From Nymphaea colorata (taxonomy: Eukaryota > Streptophyta > Magnoliopsida > Nymphaeales > Nymphaeaceae), in the NCBI RefSeq assembly GCF_008831285.2, contig NC_045146.1, forward strand, positions 15,081,289 through 15,145,288: DNA of 64,000 nt, in the 5' to 3' direction. Every line of letters begins with the position of its first letter. Position 1 is the stretch's first letter. The position numbers and the translations under genes were made by a program. Below the pieces are notes generated by a model, which worked only from the letters and a program-made list of their open reading frames with translations, was not told the origin of the DNA and did no database searches. Positions 1-12,855 of the stretch are shown in pieces.

Positions 1-3000
1 CCTCACACCGGCGACTGTAGGGGACCATGCCTGTACGTCTCCCCCGCAAAGCACCAAATTAAAGTGTTCCTGTCAGAGCCCTTGGCGCATTGGCATCAGA
101 CACGAAGAGAGAGGGCCGCCATTGCTCTCTCCCTCCTTCTTCTGTTTATACATTTATATATACGTTACTACCTACGTCTATGTATATATATTTATATATT
201 TATATATACCTATATAAAGAGCATTTGTCAAATTTAGGACGCTGTTATTTATTGGAATACATTCGTTAAAGTGAAGCTGGTTTTATGCTTAGAAATTGAT
301 CATTTGCATAGGCGTGTATATAATGTGAAGGAGCATAGGTTTATATGTGTGACGCTCACCATTAAAAGTGAATTAGGGACCCAATAAAAGTGGGTTTGAC
401 GAACAGATGTAGCCACATGGTGCCAGGTAACCACATGAAAACACTAACTTGTGCGCCTTTGCATTATAGAAAGGACCATGTGCATGACAGTACTCAAAAC
501 TAAGTCAGAAAGACAGATGTTATGCACTAAAGACTTTGTACCATGCGATGGACCTATGCATGCAACCACGTCTCCCATTGAAGGGGGGTAAACTTCCCAC
601 TTTAGTATACTCCCTTCTGTTGCATTTGCCATACAGTGGAGCTGGAGATGAATATATGCTTAATGATGCGATCGATTTTCATCTTCATGGGAATTTAGGT
701 CTGCCTTTTTAGTGTGGACAAAGCAACTCTCCATCAAATTCATTTCAAAAGATGTAAAGTTTCTCATGCATTGAAATAAAAGGAAGCTGCTTTGGGAGAG
801 CTAGTAAACGTAAGCTTTGTATCCAAGGATATGGCTAGAGAGAGGAGTCTCCCTTTCTTAGTTACATGCAATGAAAATGAAAAAAATGAATGGCCTCTTC
901 CTGGAGGATGCTACTAAACGATGACCATGCCTTCACATTCTTTGTCAACTCGTTGCTGCCCGACTGCCGATGCCGAATCTAGTGAAAGATAAATTTAAGT
1001 ACTGGAAGTTAAACTTTCGGTCGCAAACCTACCTTTTGTTCCAAACTCTGAGTAATTGCTTTGGACATTTCTATTCAAAAGTCTGCTTGGCTTTCAACTT
1101 GATTTGAAAAAAATGAGCCCTGCGTTTGTGAACTCCTTTGGCCGGACTCTAACTACAGCTGTTGTCAAATTGAAGACGTGTCATTTTCAAAAGTGTAGAA
1201 ATCAACTGTTCAATGTTATACTACGGCTTAAAGTTGAAAAAAGGAGAAGGCTTGTTCGCTTTGACAGGAAAAAAGCAGTTGTTCGCTTGCCATTTCGCCT
1301 TATTCGCCTGAGCTTTAACTTGAGGGAAGAAGTAAATTTACAGGTAATTTCCCATCCGAAATTAAGCTCCCTGTTTTAAGTTGTTACATGCATATTATTA
1401 GAGTCACAACAATTGAAAGGCTTTTGCTTCACTCCATTACATCTCATAACAACATAAGATACGACCTTTTGCTTGCAGTTTAAACTTATCTTCGATAAGT
1501 TTTATCGGCATAGCTTGACGCTTTTTTAAGGGTCAAAATGACTCCTTCGTTTCGAAAAAAACATAAATAATAATAATAATTCTTTCGTTTGCTTTGGGAG
1601 CGGAAAATCATGGTTAGAGATAAGTTCGAGTGGATTTTACAACCACCAAATGTGGAGATATTTAATTTTTACTCAACTGCAAATAGAACTCATAAGCAAA
1701 TCGCTGCGTTTTGTCGAACGGTTTGTTCAAACATAGCTAAAACATTTCCGTAGAAGTACATTTCGAAAACCAGGAAAGCCCACATTTCCTTTTTCTCGTT
1801 CGTGGATAGCTAGCTCATTTTCTTCGCATGCATCAGTAACCTCCCTTCCCGATTAGTTCTTCCTCGCTTTTCAGATCAACAGCGCATCGTTCTCGTTTCC
1901 TCGATCTCTTACTTTTAATGCGTTTTAATGCTCGCAAAAGTGTGTGCATGTGTGCATATAATTACGTATACGATTATCATGATAAATACGATTGCGGGTT
2001 TTCATCTAACTTGTTGCTCATTTTTACAGTCGCTGTTCTTTTGGCATTTTCACTTCTTCTACTGCACATATATTTTGACGACTTCATTGTCCATAAGGAC
2101 GTTTACTTCCCCACGTTGCTTACTGCATACTTGTGATATCACGCACGCAACTGTGGGCTGAATGTCCAAAGAGCTACCATCAGAGTATTTCAGTAAAAAA
2201 TGGGGCGTGAATTTGGAATTCCTGAAAATTAGACTTGGATGCTTATCGAGTCTTCCCATTTTAGTGCATGATGTTACAGCGCTTTTACCACAAGTACAGG
2301 TGTCGGGTTCCTGATTTTGGTGCCGCATTGGCAAAGCAAAATGAAAAAGGAAGAAAAAGAAGAAAGACGAGATGTTGCCATCTCTCTCAATTCCCTCGTT
2401 TGGCTGTTGTTGAGTAAGGGCCGCTAAAGATGCAATCGTACCGCCTTGGAACTCGGAGTTGGTGGAGAGCGCAGGAGGAAGCTGCCTTCTTCTGCCCTCA
2501 GCACGCTCCAAATAGTTTTTTTTTGTCAACTTCAATAATTTTTGACGTGCAACCAAGTCACCAACAAACCGCCAACCTCTTCAAAATAAACAAATCCACA
2601 ATGCGTTAATTAGGGCCTAGCAAATCACCAATCCATTATGTATATTATATATTAAACTTAAAATTTTCAGAGGTTCTTATGCTCTTGATTACATCATCAT
2701 CATCATCATTATCTTGGGCAAAAACATGAAAAGGTGTAGCATGTGATTCTTTGACGTTATCCCGTGACGAACAAACCGGAGGAAGAAAGAGAACATTTGA
2801 TTTGATTTTTCTAAAAAGCATTTTCTTTTCCTTTCTTGAGGGGAGACGAGATCTGTGGAGATGAGTATGGAGGATGGAGCACGCGTGGTGGGCATGAACG
2901 GCGGCAGATTAATATGGAGGTTGTGAATGAACGTGATTGGCATTGGAATGGGTTTTGGCCCTGAAGAAAAACAGGGGTAAGCTTTTAGTAAATGCTTGTT

Positions 3001-5472
3001 GGCTCTCGGCCGGTGCAGGTTTTGGAAAATGGGCTCCAAGTTATGGATATGATAATGGGGATTGGGATGAGGGTGTGGAGTCCACAATGGAGGAATTCAT
3101 TGCGGGGATAAGATCAAGCGGTTCTGCTGCCTTTCTTGGTAAGGTAAGGTGACAAGGAGGAGCCACTACGAATATATGCTCCCTTCCTCTTTAGGAGCAT
3201 GTCAAATTCAGTTCCTCTTTCCATCCATTCTTCTCTCTTCAAATTCACATTCTTCAATGCCAGCTGTTGACTAGTTGCCCCCCCTCTCTACTCCAGTTCT
3301 CTTTGTTTGTTTGCTTTTTGCGTTTTACTTTGAATTCCTTTTATTTTTAGCTCCTTTGTCGTAATCTTTGTTATTGATTTTTTCGTTTTATCGGTTATAT
3401 ATACATATATAAATAAAAGTACAGTATGTATGCAAGCCAAAGACAAAGTGGGGAGTCCAATGCTCTTTGTTGAGATCGGAGACCAATTGAAATTCACTTA
3501 TCATTAAAGTGTGCAGCCGATTCCCCCAATGCAACTGACGTCATCATCTCTTTCCACAACATCACGACAAATCTCTCTCTCTAATATATATATACATATG
3601 TTATATATTTATAAGTCCAGCTGCCAATGATTTTCTGCGTTCATGGATTATTGGGAATAGTTTTCTTGCTTCAAGAGTTTGATTACTTACATGATTCCTT
3701 GGTTGCACCACTAAACTTGTTCGCAAGTCACGTTAATTGCATCCATGTGGTCAGATGGAACATATGATGCTTAGGTTTAGCAAAGCCGATCAGTATATTC
3801 CTTTAAAAGAAAGAGAAAAGCAACCGTTGCAGCTTATCTTTTACAGGGACGAGACCTTAATTAATTGATCTTCGTTGATTAGTGAGTGGATAACATGCAT
3901 GCATCGACTAAGCAAGTAATCTTTAATGTTGAAAACGTTTTCAAGGCTTCGTTATTCAAATCTTTAAGCATATCTTCAACCGGTGGTTTTGCAAGTTCTA
4001 AAAAGATATGTTAGCGGTCATTAACTATGTAATGTTTGCTTCAAGTCCTCGAGCGCCTATTATTTTGTGGAATTGACTGGTCTAAGAACATATTCCTTCT
4101 AAAGAAAACTATATAAATCACATATGTAAGAAGATATGAGATTACAGATAAAAGAATATGAACAGGTGAAAGACTATGGAATTATGATCATTCACGCCTT
4201 TCTACGATAACCACCAACGAACCAGTTTTGATTAATGCATTTTTCCCTCCTCCCCAGAAGGATGAAGGACCACACAGCCTGCTTTATTTACATTAAGTCT
4301 GTGTGCTTGTTGGGAAAAGGGGTAGAGAGAGAAGGAAAGGATAAGGATCTGGGAGGTCTTGGGTTTTTCGTAGTACAATGATTAAAATAATTTATTATTA
4401 AAAATGACAATAATTTAAATAAATTTTTTGTTTGGGCCAATCTTTTTTGCATTGGAGGAAGAGTTAAGAGAAAAGAAAAATGATTAAAGAAAAGATGCGC
4501 ATGCATTTTGATTGGGGGCTCATCATCCCTTTGATCATTTTTAATGAGCCTCCACCTAATGTATGTGGCTCTTTATTCATTCTGGACGTGTTGTCTTCAT
4601 ACCGACACTCCCCTCGCTTGCTTCCCATCTTCCAACCCTCTCCACCTCGCTGATGCTAAAAAGATACGCCCTCCCCAAATCCCCAAGACTTTTCCTTCAC
4701 ACTTAACCGCTGGATCTTAACCAAACCCTACGTCTTAACCCTAGCCCAAGGTTAAAAGATTTTACTATTATATTCGCCTTAATTATATGGTATAATATAA
4801 AATAACACATAATGCAATGGTATTCTTCCTTGTAGATTCCGCATGGAGCTCTAGCCATTATAAAACTGCATGGGAAAGAAGAAAGCGATTTGATAATGGT
4901 AGGCTTTGCTTGTGTGCTAGGGTGGCTTTCTGTCCTTTTTCTTTCTCTTTTGATGAATAATCTATGAGTAAATGGAGTTAGGGTTTTGGGGCTGTGGGTG
5001 CTTTTTGGTCACTCATGTGGCAATCCTTGCATTACGGCATTTTTTGTGCGTGATTTGCCCCTTCTTTATGTCTGTCTCCTTGTTTGTAGTCAATTTTGTT
5101 GCTGCAGAGAAACTTCCTTTTCTCCTTTCATTTCTTCTCTCACCGTTTTTTTTATTCACCCTCTCTCTTTTTTTTGGCACACTACATCATGGCTCATGGA
5201 GCATATTCCCCTCCAATTGGATGCCAAGCTCCTGGACCATCGGTGCATTGAGAGATGCCGATCACATGATATACATATATATATATATATATATTCTGAA
5301 TCTCGAGTCTTCTAGAAGGCCTTCTAGTAAGGATGCAAATGGGTCGAATCCGGGACAGCATACTTAAAAAAATATTGATCTAGGGATTCTGACCTGTTGT
5401 TCTTTTCTTTTGCCCATTACACTTGGTTGCACCATCATTGATTTATTCAAAGTATCAATGACACTCCAATTA
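1..5472. other. Gene-poor intergenic region
   Basis: I can support no gene here. AT-rich DNA holds a TA-rich stretch (about 160-215), a perfect 9-bp-arm hairpin (AAACTTATC/GATAAGTTT, 1482-1502), an ATC/CAT trinucleotide run near 2695-2710, a telo-box-like AAACCCTA near 4723 and a (TA)n tract at 5271-5295. A sequence starting near 5327 resembles one end of a plant hAT element, but no second end was found. The open frames of 60-165 codons lack recognisable domains, and several begin with TTG or GTG rather than ATG. Confidence 0.6.
1482..1502. repeat. Short perfect hairpin
   Basis: AAACTTATC and GATAAGTTT form 9-bp perfect arms around a 3-nt loop in intergenic DNA. No gene or element boundary is recognisable next to it, so a function is not implied. 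Confidence 0.5.
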
Positions 5473-5626
5473 GCAGCTGTTTGGAAACAATGACATTATG
5501 TTACAATCCCATTCCATGCATTTAACCCAAACATATTCATTAGACACTTTAAAAAGTATTCATCCAATCTAATCTACTTGTTGAGGTAGATGTCTGAAAT
5601 AACTATTACTCTTCTCAAACATGCTC
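5473..5626. mobile_element. Tourist-like MITE (1 of 3 adjacent)
   Basis: The left side reads TTA then GCAGCTGTTTGGAAAC. The right side, read as reverse complement, gives TTAGAGCATGTTTGAGAA. The ends are therefore inverted and carry the GTTTG core common in Tourist/PIF-Harbinger miniature elements. The element is about 154 bp and non-coding. The flanking trinucleotides are TTA (left) and TAA (right), so the target duplication is imperfect or the boundary is a few bases off. It directly abuts the next MITE at the shared TAA. Confidence 0.45.
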
Positions 5627-5629
5627 TAA

Positions 5630-5795
5630 GGGATAGTTGTTTGGTAGCAAAGACATGTTGTTAGTGTCTCATGAATTTACACCAAAGATTAAAGCAGTTT
5701 ATGAAACAATAGTTCTACTATTTTATGAATTCACAGTAATCTTTAAGATAAATTTATGATACACTCACAAAGTACTTTTACTACCAAACAACTCC
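5630..5795. mobile_element. Tourist-like MITE with TAA duplication (2 of 3)
   Basis: This non-coding 166-bp element is flanked on both sides by TAA (5627-5629 and 5796-5798), the 3-bp target duplication typical of PIF/Harbinger insertions. The left end is GGGATAGTTGTTTGGTAG and the right end, read as reverse complement, is GGAGTTGTTTGGTAG. These match apart from a small gap. Inverted similarity continues inward: the tracts around 5660-5690 and 5738-5768 pair imperfectly, so the whole element could fold as a hairpin. Confidence 0.65.
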
Positions 5796-5798
5796 TAA

Positions 5799-5910
5799 GA
5801 AAACACTTGGTAAGTAAAAACTAGAATATTGTATTCCATAAATCTATCATAATGCAACACCATTGTGTTCGAAAAAATGCAAGTTCATGTTATCAAACGC
5901 TCTCTAAGGG
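5799..5910. mobile_element. Tourist-like MITE, degenerate (3 of 3)
   Basis: A third element of about 110 bp starts after the TAA that ends the previous one and runs to another TAA near 5908. Its ends are only weakly inverted: a left CACTTGGTAAGTA against a right end that, reversed, contains GCGTTTGATAACATG. The GTTTG(G/A)TAA core ties it to the same broad family. It may equally be an older copy into which the middle element inserted. Confidence 0.35.
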
Positions 5911-8900
5911 TTTGTTTACGTGCATGGAAAAAATCTCATATTTTTTAGCCTACTCCGTCTTTCTGTTTAACAAGTAAATATGAGTTATGGACAACACAAA
6001 TTATACACGTGTCCTGATATTCATATTGATTTTTGTCCTGTGTCAAAGAGCCTGACGCCATGACAAAGACAGGGTCTCTCGGAGACACCTTGCCTTGAGT
6101 ATCTAAGGGAAGTTCAGATGGGTCGATTAATTTGATGTCTAAATAGTATGGCTGGAATTAACGCTTTGGGACATTCTACCTGAACTTCTACTTAAATCAA
6201 ACATGGCGCGAGAATACTTTATTCTCAATGACGCTCTTTGGTGGGGCAAATTGTCTAATATAGGTCATCCGGATTAACGACCATGTTAACTATGCGGACA
6301 TTTGCCTAGTTTTGATCTTTCTAAAGCCTTTCAACAACTTTATTCGTCTTTGCCTAGTACAACATTTAAAAAAAAAAAATAAATAATCTAAGGAGTAATT
6401 TAAGCCTCACGGATTCCTAATTTCCACTATAGGAACGACCAAATTTAAAAAAGTTTACCAATGGCCGTGAATCGTGGCGCTGGTACAATTTTGAAGATTT
6501 ATTTACGGGGAAGTAGCAGCCAAACGTTAGAAGGAGGTGCCATCGTACAGCGCCATTAAGTTTACTAACTTCTTGTGTGTTTTGCTCGCTATCTCCCATC
6601 TAACTCTCTCCCAAGAAAATGGACACATGGAAAGACACCTAAGGTTTTGAGGCATTAGGAAAGGGAGGAGAGGATATGTCGAAGAGATTGATAACCCTTT
6701 CTTTGTCCAAGAGTTGCTTTTAGACCTGAGTGGAGAGCGGAACACCAATCAATTAAGCATCGCCACTTTCACCTTTTCGTCGAGTCGACCAGCTATGCTG
6801 CGCACCTCGATAAGTTTCCAGATATAGGATTTTTACACTTTTCAATAGAAAACTAAAAGTTTTCTTACCTAACACAGAAAGAAAGGAAATAATTCAAAGA
6901 TTGATGCATAAATGCTTCATTTCTCTTTGGGCGCAAATTAATGGCTTAGTGTCCGGTTGAAGGATACGTAAGAGACTATACAACTGTGTCCTTTTTAAGT
7001 CTTAGTATTAATTTAGGTTGTTTGAATAAATCTACTTTCATCGGGAAAGATGTGTTTAACTAAAGCAAACAGCATAGATGTGGCTTAGATGGGAATCTAA
7101 TTATAAGAAAAAACTAAATGATCACCACAAGACTGACATGTACGTATCATAATTTGAAATGTTAAAGGATGGTGACTATAAAGCGGTTTTCCATGCGAGG
7201 AAGAAAAGTTTAATTTCAATAAAATCAGTCACATTTATACGGTAGTCGCATTTGGTTAAAACAACCTAAAAGGTTGAGAGTGTGCAATATTAAGATGAAG
7301 GTACGCTTGTCTTGTCACCGAGCACTAGCATAACCTTAGATAGACCCTAGGAGCTCGCAAGGCAAAAGGGAAGGGCTTCAGTTCTTTAATAAGCTTTGAA
7401 CTCAATTGAACAAAAAAGAAAAAAATATTAAAAGAATGAAATTTAAATCTCATAAATATAGTTATTTACACAAGCTTTTGCTAGATTTTGACTATAACCC
7501 GCAATTTAGTGTACTTCTCAATTAAGATTTTTTGCACAGGCTCAATACTATATCTCTTGGGCGGTGAGTAAAACTTTAACTTCGCTTGCGTTAATTATGC
7601 ATTCAAAAGGAAGCTATAATTACAGAAATGAACACTGCGACTCGATTATATACTATCAAACTATCTAAACAAAACAAAACTTTTAGATTTTGTGAGCTAC
7701 AACATCGTTCCTACACTTGAGATGTCATAAGGGTTCTAAAATCTTTTCTTGAAAATTGTTCTCATCAAGGGCTAATTGTTAAAATGAAATCTCCAATTAT
7801 ATGGTAAAAGCTTTCATGAAATAGTGCTTTGTGATAGACGAAATCAGCAACTGTGGGACATGCAAGTGCACAACCCTATGAACCATGGAAGACGTTAAAG
7901 TGGAGATCCCGTGTTCAATGGCAATGAAGAGGTGTTGGATGGGAACGCTCCTAACATTCTGCTTTCTGTAAAGTTGGAATTTGGATGCCAATGGTCCTGA
8001 TTCCCGATATCTCACCAACTCACTTTAAACCAGTCAGACATGGAAAAGTTTCGATATCCAATTAGAAGATTGGATCAGATTTGGTTTTAGAAAGCAAGGT
8101 ACATCCACTTGAATTTGGATTCAGATTTGGTTTGGCATAAATATTTGATCAGCAAACAGTTATCATCTTTTACACAGCATGCTAGCTAATTCTTTTCAAA
8201 TTAGAACTAATTAGCTTCTTTATTACATGTGGAATTGAATATAGATGCAGCAGATCTCCCATCAAAACGGGTACATCCAATAGTTCGATCTCTTCATTGT
8301 CAACCTGTACCGATTGAAATTGCACCGAATGAGGAAAACCTGCTTCTATGATTCAAATACATTATAACAGAATTATTAATTATTAATGCTTCTTAACCAA
8401 ATTTAATCGTATAAACGCAGTTCATTTCAGTGTTATCATCATCGTTATTGCATTGGCTTGTTGTTGAAATGATACTAGCTGAATATGATTCTGAGAAATA
8501 GGTAATTTTTCATTTTCAAAGTCATTCAAATTACTTGCTAATTAATTTGACATAGAAAAGAGTTAGAACTGAGGCTAACACGTACCGAACAATTTGCTCT
8601 ATTGGTCAACAAAACAACAATGGTTCATTTGATAAAAGATCAAACGCCATTTTGATACTTTCCAATGTCCAAACTACTTTCAAAGTCTACCAAATTTCGA
8701 CATTTTATTTCAAAATGATATAAGATTCAAGACCTCAGAGATTGAACTTACCAACCAACAACCATGGAAGCACATTTCTTTGATTAATTTTGGTTAAGGC
8801 AGCTTCACAAATTAAAATTCCAATATACACTATTCCCTGAGGGCGTTTGGTAACAGGAATTCTGCCTTCTTCGGAACCCACTACACGGATCTGTCTATTG

Positions 8901-11900
8901 TTTGGACGACATTCGTGGATGTTATCAAACGCGTGCTCTGCAATAAGCTTTCACCATATCGAAATTACACTAATTAAGGGTGTATTTGCATCAAACACAA
9001 AGAAGTTGCATATTTCTGCAGGAATCGCGGACATCTATGCCCGGAATAAGGCCCACCTTTATTGAATCGGATGCGTACTATATCTTTTACCATCTTCCAT
9101 GATAAGAAGAACTAAAAAGAATAACTAGATCAAGTACGAAAAGGTTACACTATGGGTGTGAAAGATGCTTTCCTTATTTTGATGCAAGAGAAAAGATGAT
9201 ACCTTTGTGAATGGAAGCGTATATGTATATAAAATCTAGCGGAGATTCAGCAATGTATGTAACCCATATGTATTAAGAAATCAGATATTCCTTAAAAGGA
9301 CACCTATATTGCTTGGATCAGATTCTAGCTAGATTGTGCTGTGCTCAAATTAAGATGCCCTAGAATTCTGCAATGAACGATGACGATGACCTTCATGGGA
9401 TAGCCTAGCAGCCAACTTGGCCCACCCCACTCATTGGTGGTATCAGAATTATGCAAATCCTCTAATCAATCATTAACTAAGAAACTGGAAAAATCCAAAG
9501 CAAAATACGGCAAAAGAAACCAACTTAAGGGGAGTTACGAATTAATTATTTATACTTCTCCTAATTGCAAGGAGATCTCTTTTAAGTGAAAAAAGAAAAC
9601 ATGACGATTTTCAAACAAAATATGTAGGTCACTTTCTAAGTTGATAATTCGTCCCATGCTTGATAATTCGCACGATACTAAAAAGATATTGTACAAAATT
9701 ATTCTAGTTCCAAATGAATCTAGTGGGCCTGGTCACATTTGAAACGGGCTGCTTCGTACCTATTGAAATTGTGGGTTTGGTTTAATACTTTTATTTCCGG
9801 TAGTGCTTCCTCCTGCAAAGTATCTAGTGGACTTGCTGAGCCGTTTATACTGCAAGTATTCTCATAAAGTTCTTGGTCAGGTCGGTCTTTCTCTTGTGAA
9901 AACCACACATTGTCAGCTTGATTCCTGTGGATGCTACTTCTCGAAGGCTTTAAAGGCTTGAGCGCGACATTGAATTGAAGGTGCATTCATTCATTCTCTC
10001 CAAAACTAAATTTTTGAAGCAGCCATCGAACCTGGGGACGCTTCAACTCTCATTAAAGTGGTGGGTTCTTCCCGCACTCCCCTGAATATGTTTGGTTCGA
10101 GCTTCAAACCAAGGTGTGGATCCTGTACGATCGTTTGAATGACGGTACCAGCCAACTTCGAAATGGACCACGCCAAAACCCACTTGTTGTAAAGAGAAAA
10201 ATGTTGATAATGACTACGCTGGTCTGCACCATCTGATTTTCTTAGTGCAACTACAGGGGGCAAAGCAAGTACCATGCGCTACTTTCTAAATTGTCTTGAT
10301 AAGAAATGGTTCAACTAAGTCAATTTTAATCAAGATTTACTATTCATGAACCAGCTTGTGGGTGCCACTGATTCATTGAGACCGTGAAGGCTTCGTTTAT
10401 ATGAGCTCGACCTTCAAAAAGCCTGGGTTGTCGTTAGTCAAGCATAGCATTCAGAGGCTTAGACCAGTGCAGCTCGGTCTTCCATCTCAAGAGTGGTTTC
10501 TCTGTTCCGCAACGGCAAAAGAAGGGTTGTTATTTAATTGATCACCAGTGCTATTAATCCGGAAGCAGGTAGATTGGCATAGCCACCACCACACTTAATT
10601 TCTCTTGACACCACCGGTATCACTTCTTTTTATCCGAAAACGTAAATTGATTGGAGAATACTAAAAAACTGGCTCCTCAATACTTTTGTTAGAATTAAGT
10701 AACGAGATACACTTAGGTACACTTTTTTGCTAAATTTTCTTTTTTTGAGATTGTATAAGCATCACAAATTAAATGTTTAAACACACTAATGGCATTATTT
10801 CAATAGAATTTTGTTCAGTTGGGACTCACAATTCTGGTCCAACTTGGGATGTTGATTGGACAGACATCAAAAGGCAAGAGAAGTTAGAAGCAGAACGAAG
10901 ACGATATCATCACATTTGGCAGCAAGAACACACGGGGTCGGGGTGTATCCATTGAATCTGTCCCAAATATTAAAAATTTGCACTAATCTGTTCCAATATT
11001 TGGAAGATTCGTTGGACATTCACTACTTAGTATCCTTGCTGCGGAACGACCCTTTGTGTTTCATGAATTATCCAGAAAAGGGGGTTTAGGTAGTTGCAAC
11101 TATATCAAATTCTATTGGATCCAAATCTATCGATTTTCCTATCTGAAATGAATTCGCTCGTTCCGAGGCTGCAGTATCATGTCCGACTAAATACAGTCCC
11201 GCTTATCTTGTAACCGAGTCCATGCTCCTAGCGTTAGCAGGACTGCTAATTCAAACTTGGGTTAGGACATTAAGTGAAAATTTCACGGTTTAAGTTCGTA
11301 AAAATCAACTTTAACAAGCAGCTGGACTTGGCTTGCCTGTGGCACGAACAACTTTGAAATAAGATTTAGAATAAATGTTGTGCAAAACTCAAAAAGCCTT
11401 CCCTGGACCAACCGGTCTGGATCAGTTTAAGTAGATTGACTGAAAATAAATAAATGTGGATATGAATACAACCTAAAATTATCTAAAATAAGTAATCAAC
11501 CGGTTGACAACCAATTAGAAGGAGGACAGGATTTTAACTACAAAAAGTTGTGAAACAGATACTGGGGTGAGCTGGTTAACGGTCCCATGTATGACAAATG
11601 GCATGTCAAAAAATCTCCAATTGCCGCCACTTTTGGTGTAATCATACTTCTTTGTAAAGATTGACTACTAGAAACACAGTCAGGATAGTGACGCTTCGGT
11701 TATGATCAGTATTCACTATGGTATTCAGCCTCATTGTCCATCTAAATGTGCAGGAAACATTGGGGAAGACGGTAGTGTAAACGGTTTCATCTGAAAGCCG
11801 ATATTTTCTCACATCTTGCTCTCTGTAGGCTCTGATTCAGATACATACCGAACGAAGTTCCAACGATTTAGACAAATAGTTTGATTAAATGGATCGAACT

Positions 11901-12084
11901 TATGAAGTAAACCATGTTGAGTTCATCTATGAAGTCTATTTTAGTTCAAAAGCCTTCGAAATTAAGAGAGGGTTCGAGCGATGAGTGGCTCTAGGCGTTG
12001 TTGGTCCTACGATCATTTACAGAGTTATTATACGAAACTTTTACATTACCACCGGATCGAGACGAATCGATCTCCGCGATTTGA
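5911..12084. other. Intergenic region, no supported gene
   Basis: This is AT-rich DNA with one small MITE-like sequence (8840-8937, listed separately). Two neighbouring minus-strand ATG-initiated frames (9720-9986, 88 codons; 10006-10275, 89 codons) and a plus-strand frame (10773-10955) have ordinary amino-acid composition but no domain I recognise and no convincing splice links. They may be decayed coding remnants. Confidence 0.5.
8840..8937. mobile_element. MITE-like inverted-repeat element
   Basis: GCGTTTGGTAACAG near 8843 and TGTTATCAAACGCG near 8921 are near-perfect inverted repeats about 65 bp apart. They share the GTTTGGTAACA core of the elements at 5.5-5.9 kb. I could not identify a clean target duplication, so the exact ends are uncertain. 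A second GTGTATTTGCATCAAACAC-like motif lies just downstream near 8980. Confidence 0.4.
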
Positions 12085-12855
12085 TCAGCATGATGTCCAA
12101 TTCTTGTGGGTGCTGATGAAAGCAGAGAGAAGCGCCAAAGAAGCGACGACAACGGGGTTTGACAAGAACCCTTTGCCGCGCTGCAAATCGCCGATCAGGA
12201 TGAGTGTGTCTGCGAGTTCTTGCACGATCGACAGCCTTCTCATCAACGCCTTCACCTGCAATCTCACCATTTCCCGCGCCTCGTCCTCCAATCTCAGGCC
12301 TTCCGATCTAAGCCTCTCCACCGTCGACTCCGTTCCCGCCATCTCCTCCAGGATCGCCTTCAGATCCATGGCCTTCAGCACGAGTCTGCTTACGTGGCCG
12401 ACGAGATCCGCCCAGGCGCCGATCGCTTGAATCCTCGCCGTTCGCCGGCCGTCGATCAAGCCGGCCTTCGCGAGCCACACGAACTGGTCGAGAAAGGAGT
12501 AGACGCCCTCGCCACCGTGAGCAAGAAGCACAAGAATCCCCTTACGGGAGCCCAAGCTCGATCGCTTCAGGACATTGATGTCCTGGACGAATCTCCCGAG
12601 CCGGAACGCCTTCCGGCTCACGCCGACGCTGGATTCGAAGCTCCTGAGCCGGCGTTGCAGGTCCGGGCTGCCGGCGGCGAAGTAGGGCGACGCGAGAGCG
12701 AGCTTCGCGGCGTACCTGGTGATCTTGAGTAGCTTGTCTACTCCGTCCCTCTTCGCGAGGTACTCCTCGAGGTGATCGGCGAAGTCCCGCTGCTTCGCCG
12801 GAAACCTAGCACTAGCTGTAGAGCCGTCGTCTTCCAGTAAGAGCTTCGCCTCCAT
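12085..12855 (-). CDS. Peroxisomal membrane protein 11A (PEX11A-type peroxin)
   Basis: Single-exon gene for 256 residues. Family knowledge: PEX11 proteins sit in the peroxisomal membrane and drive its elongation before division. What the sequence shows: an N-terminal segment with KRDGVDKLLK (about 36-45), a run from about 72 containing SFESSVGVSRKAFRLG, FVQDIN (89-94), an aromatic LDQFVWLAKAGLID stretch (122-135), a charged coiled region (about 165-210), and a hydrophobic C-terminal segment (about 231-248) followed by STHKNWTSC. These match the PEX11A branch as I remember it from Arabidopsis (about 248 aa), not the PEX11C/D/E branch. I chose the ATG at 12855 because homology begins shortly after it. 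The open frame continues upstream, but that part looks unrelated. The gene is strikingly GC-rich compared with the surrounding AT-rich DNA. No neighbour is functionally linked. Confidence 0.92.
   Translation of the reverse strand: MEAKLLLEDDGSTASARFPAKQRDFADHLEEYLAKRDGVDKLLKITRYAAKLALASPYFAAGSPDLQRRLRSFESSVGVSRKAFRLGRFVQDINVLKRSSLGSRKGILVLLAHGGEGVYSFLDQFVWLAKAGLIDGRRTARIQAIGAWADLVGHVSRLVLKAMDLKAILEEMAGTESTVERLRSEGLRLEDEAREMVRLQVKALMRRLSIVQELADTLILIGDLQRGKGFLSNPVVVASLALLSAFISTHKNWTSC

Noticed and set aside
2059-2556. 165-codon minus-strand open frame, the longest in the first 10 kb
   Set aside because: It opens with TTG rather than ATG, includes a poly-Phe run from a T/A-rich tract, and shows no domain.
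4972-5367. 131-codon plus-strand frame beginning with ATG
   Set aside because: It is hydrophobic low-complexity sequence that runs through a TA microsatellite (repeated Ile-Tyr) and into a possible transposon end; no family resemblance.
12220-12732. 170-codon plus-strand frame
   Set aside because: It lies antisense to the clear PEX11A gene and is a shadow of its GC-rich coding sequence.
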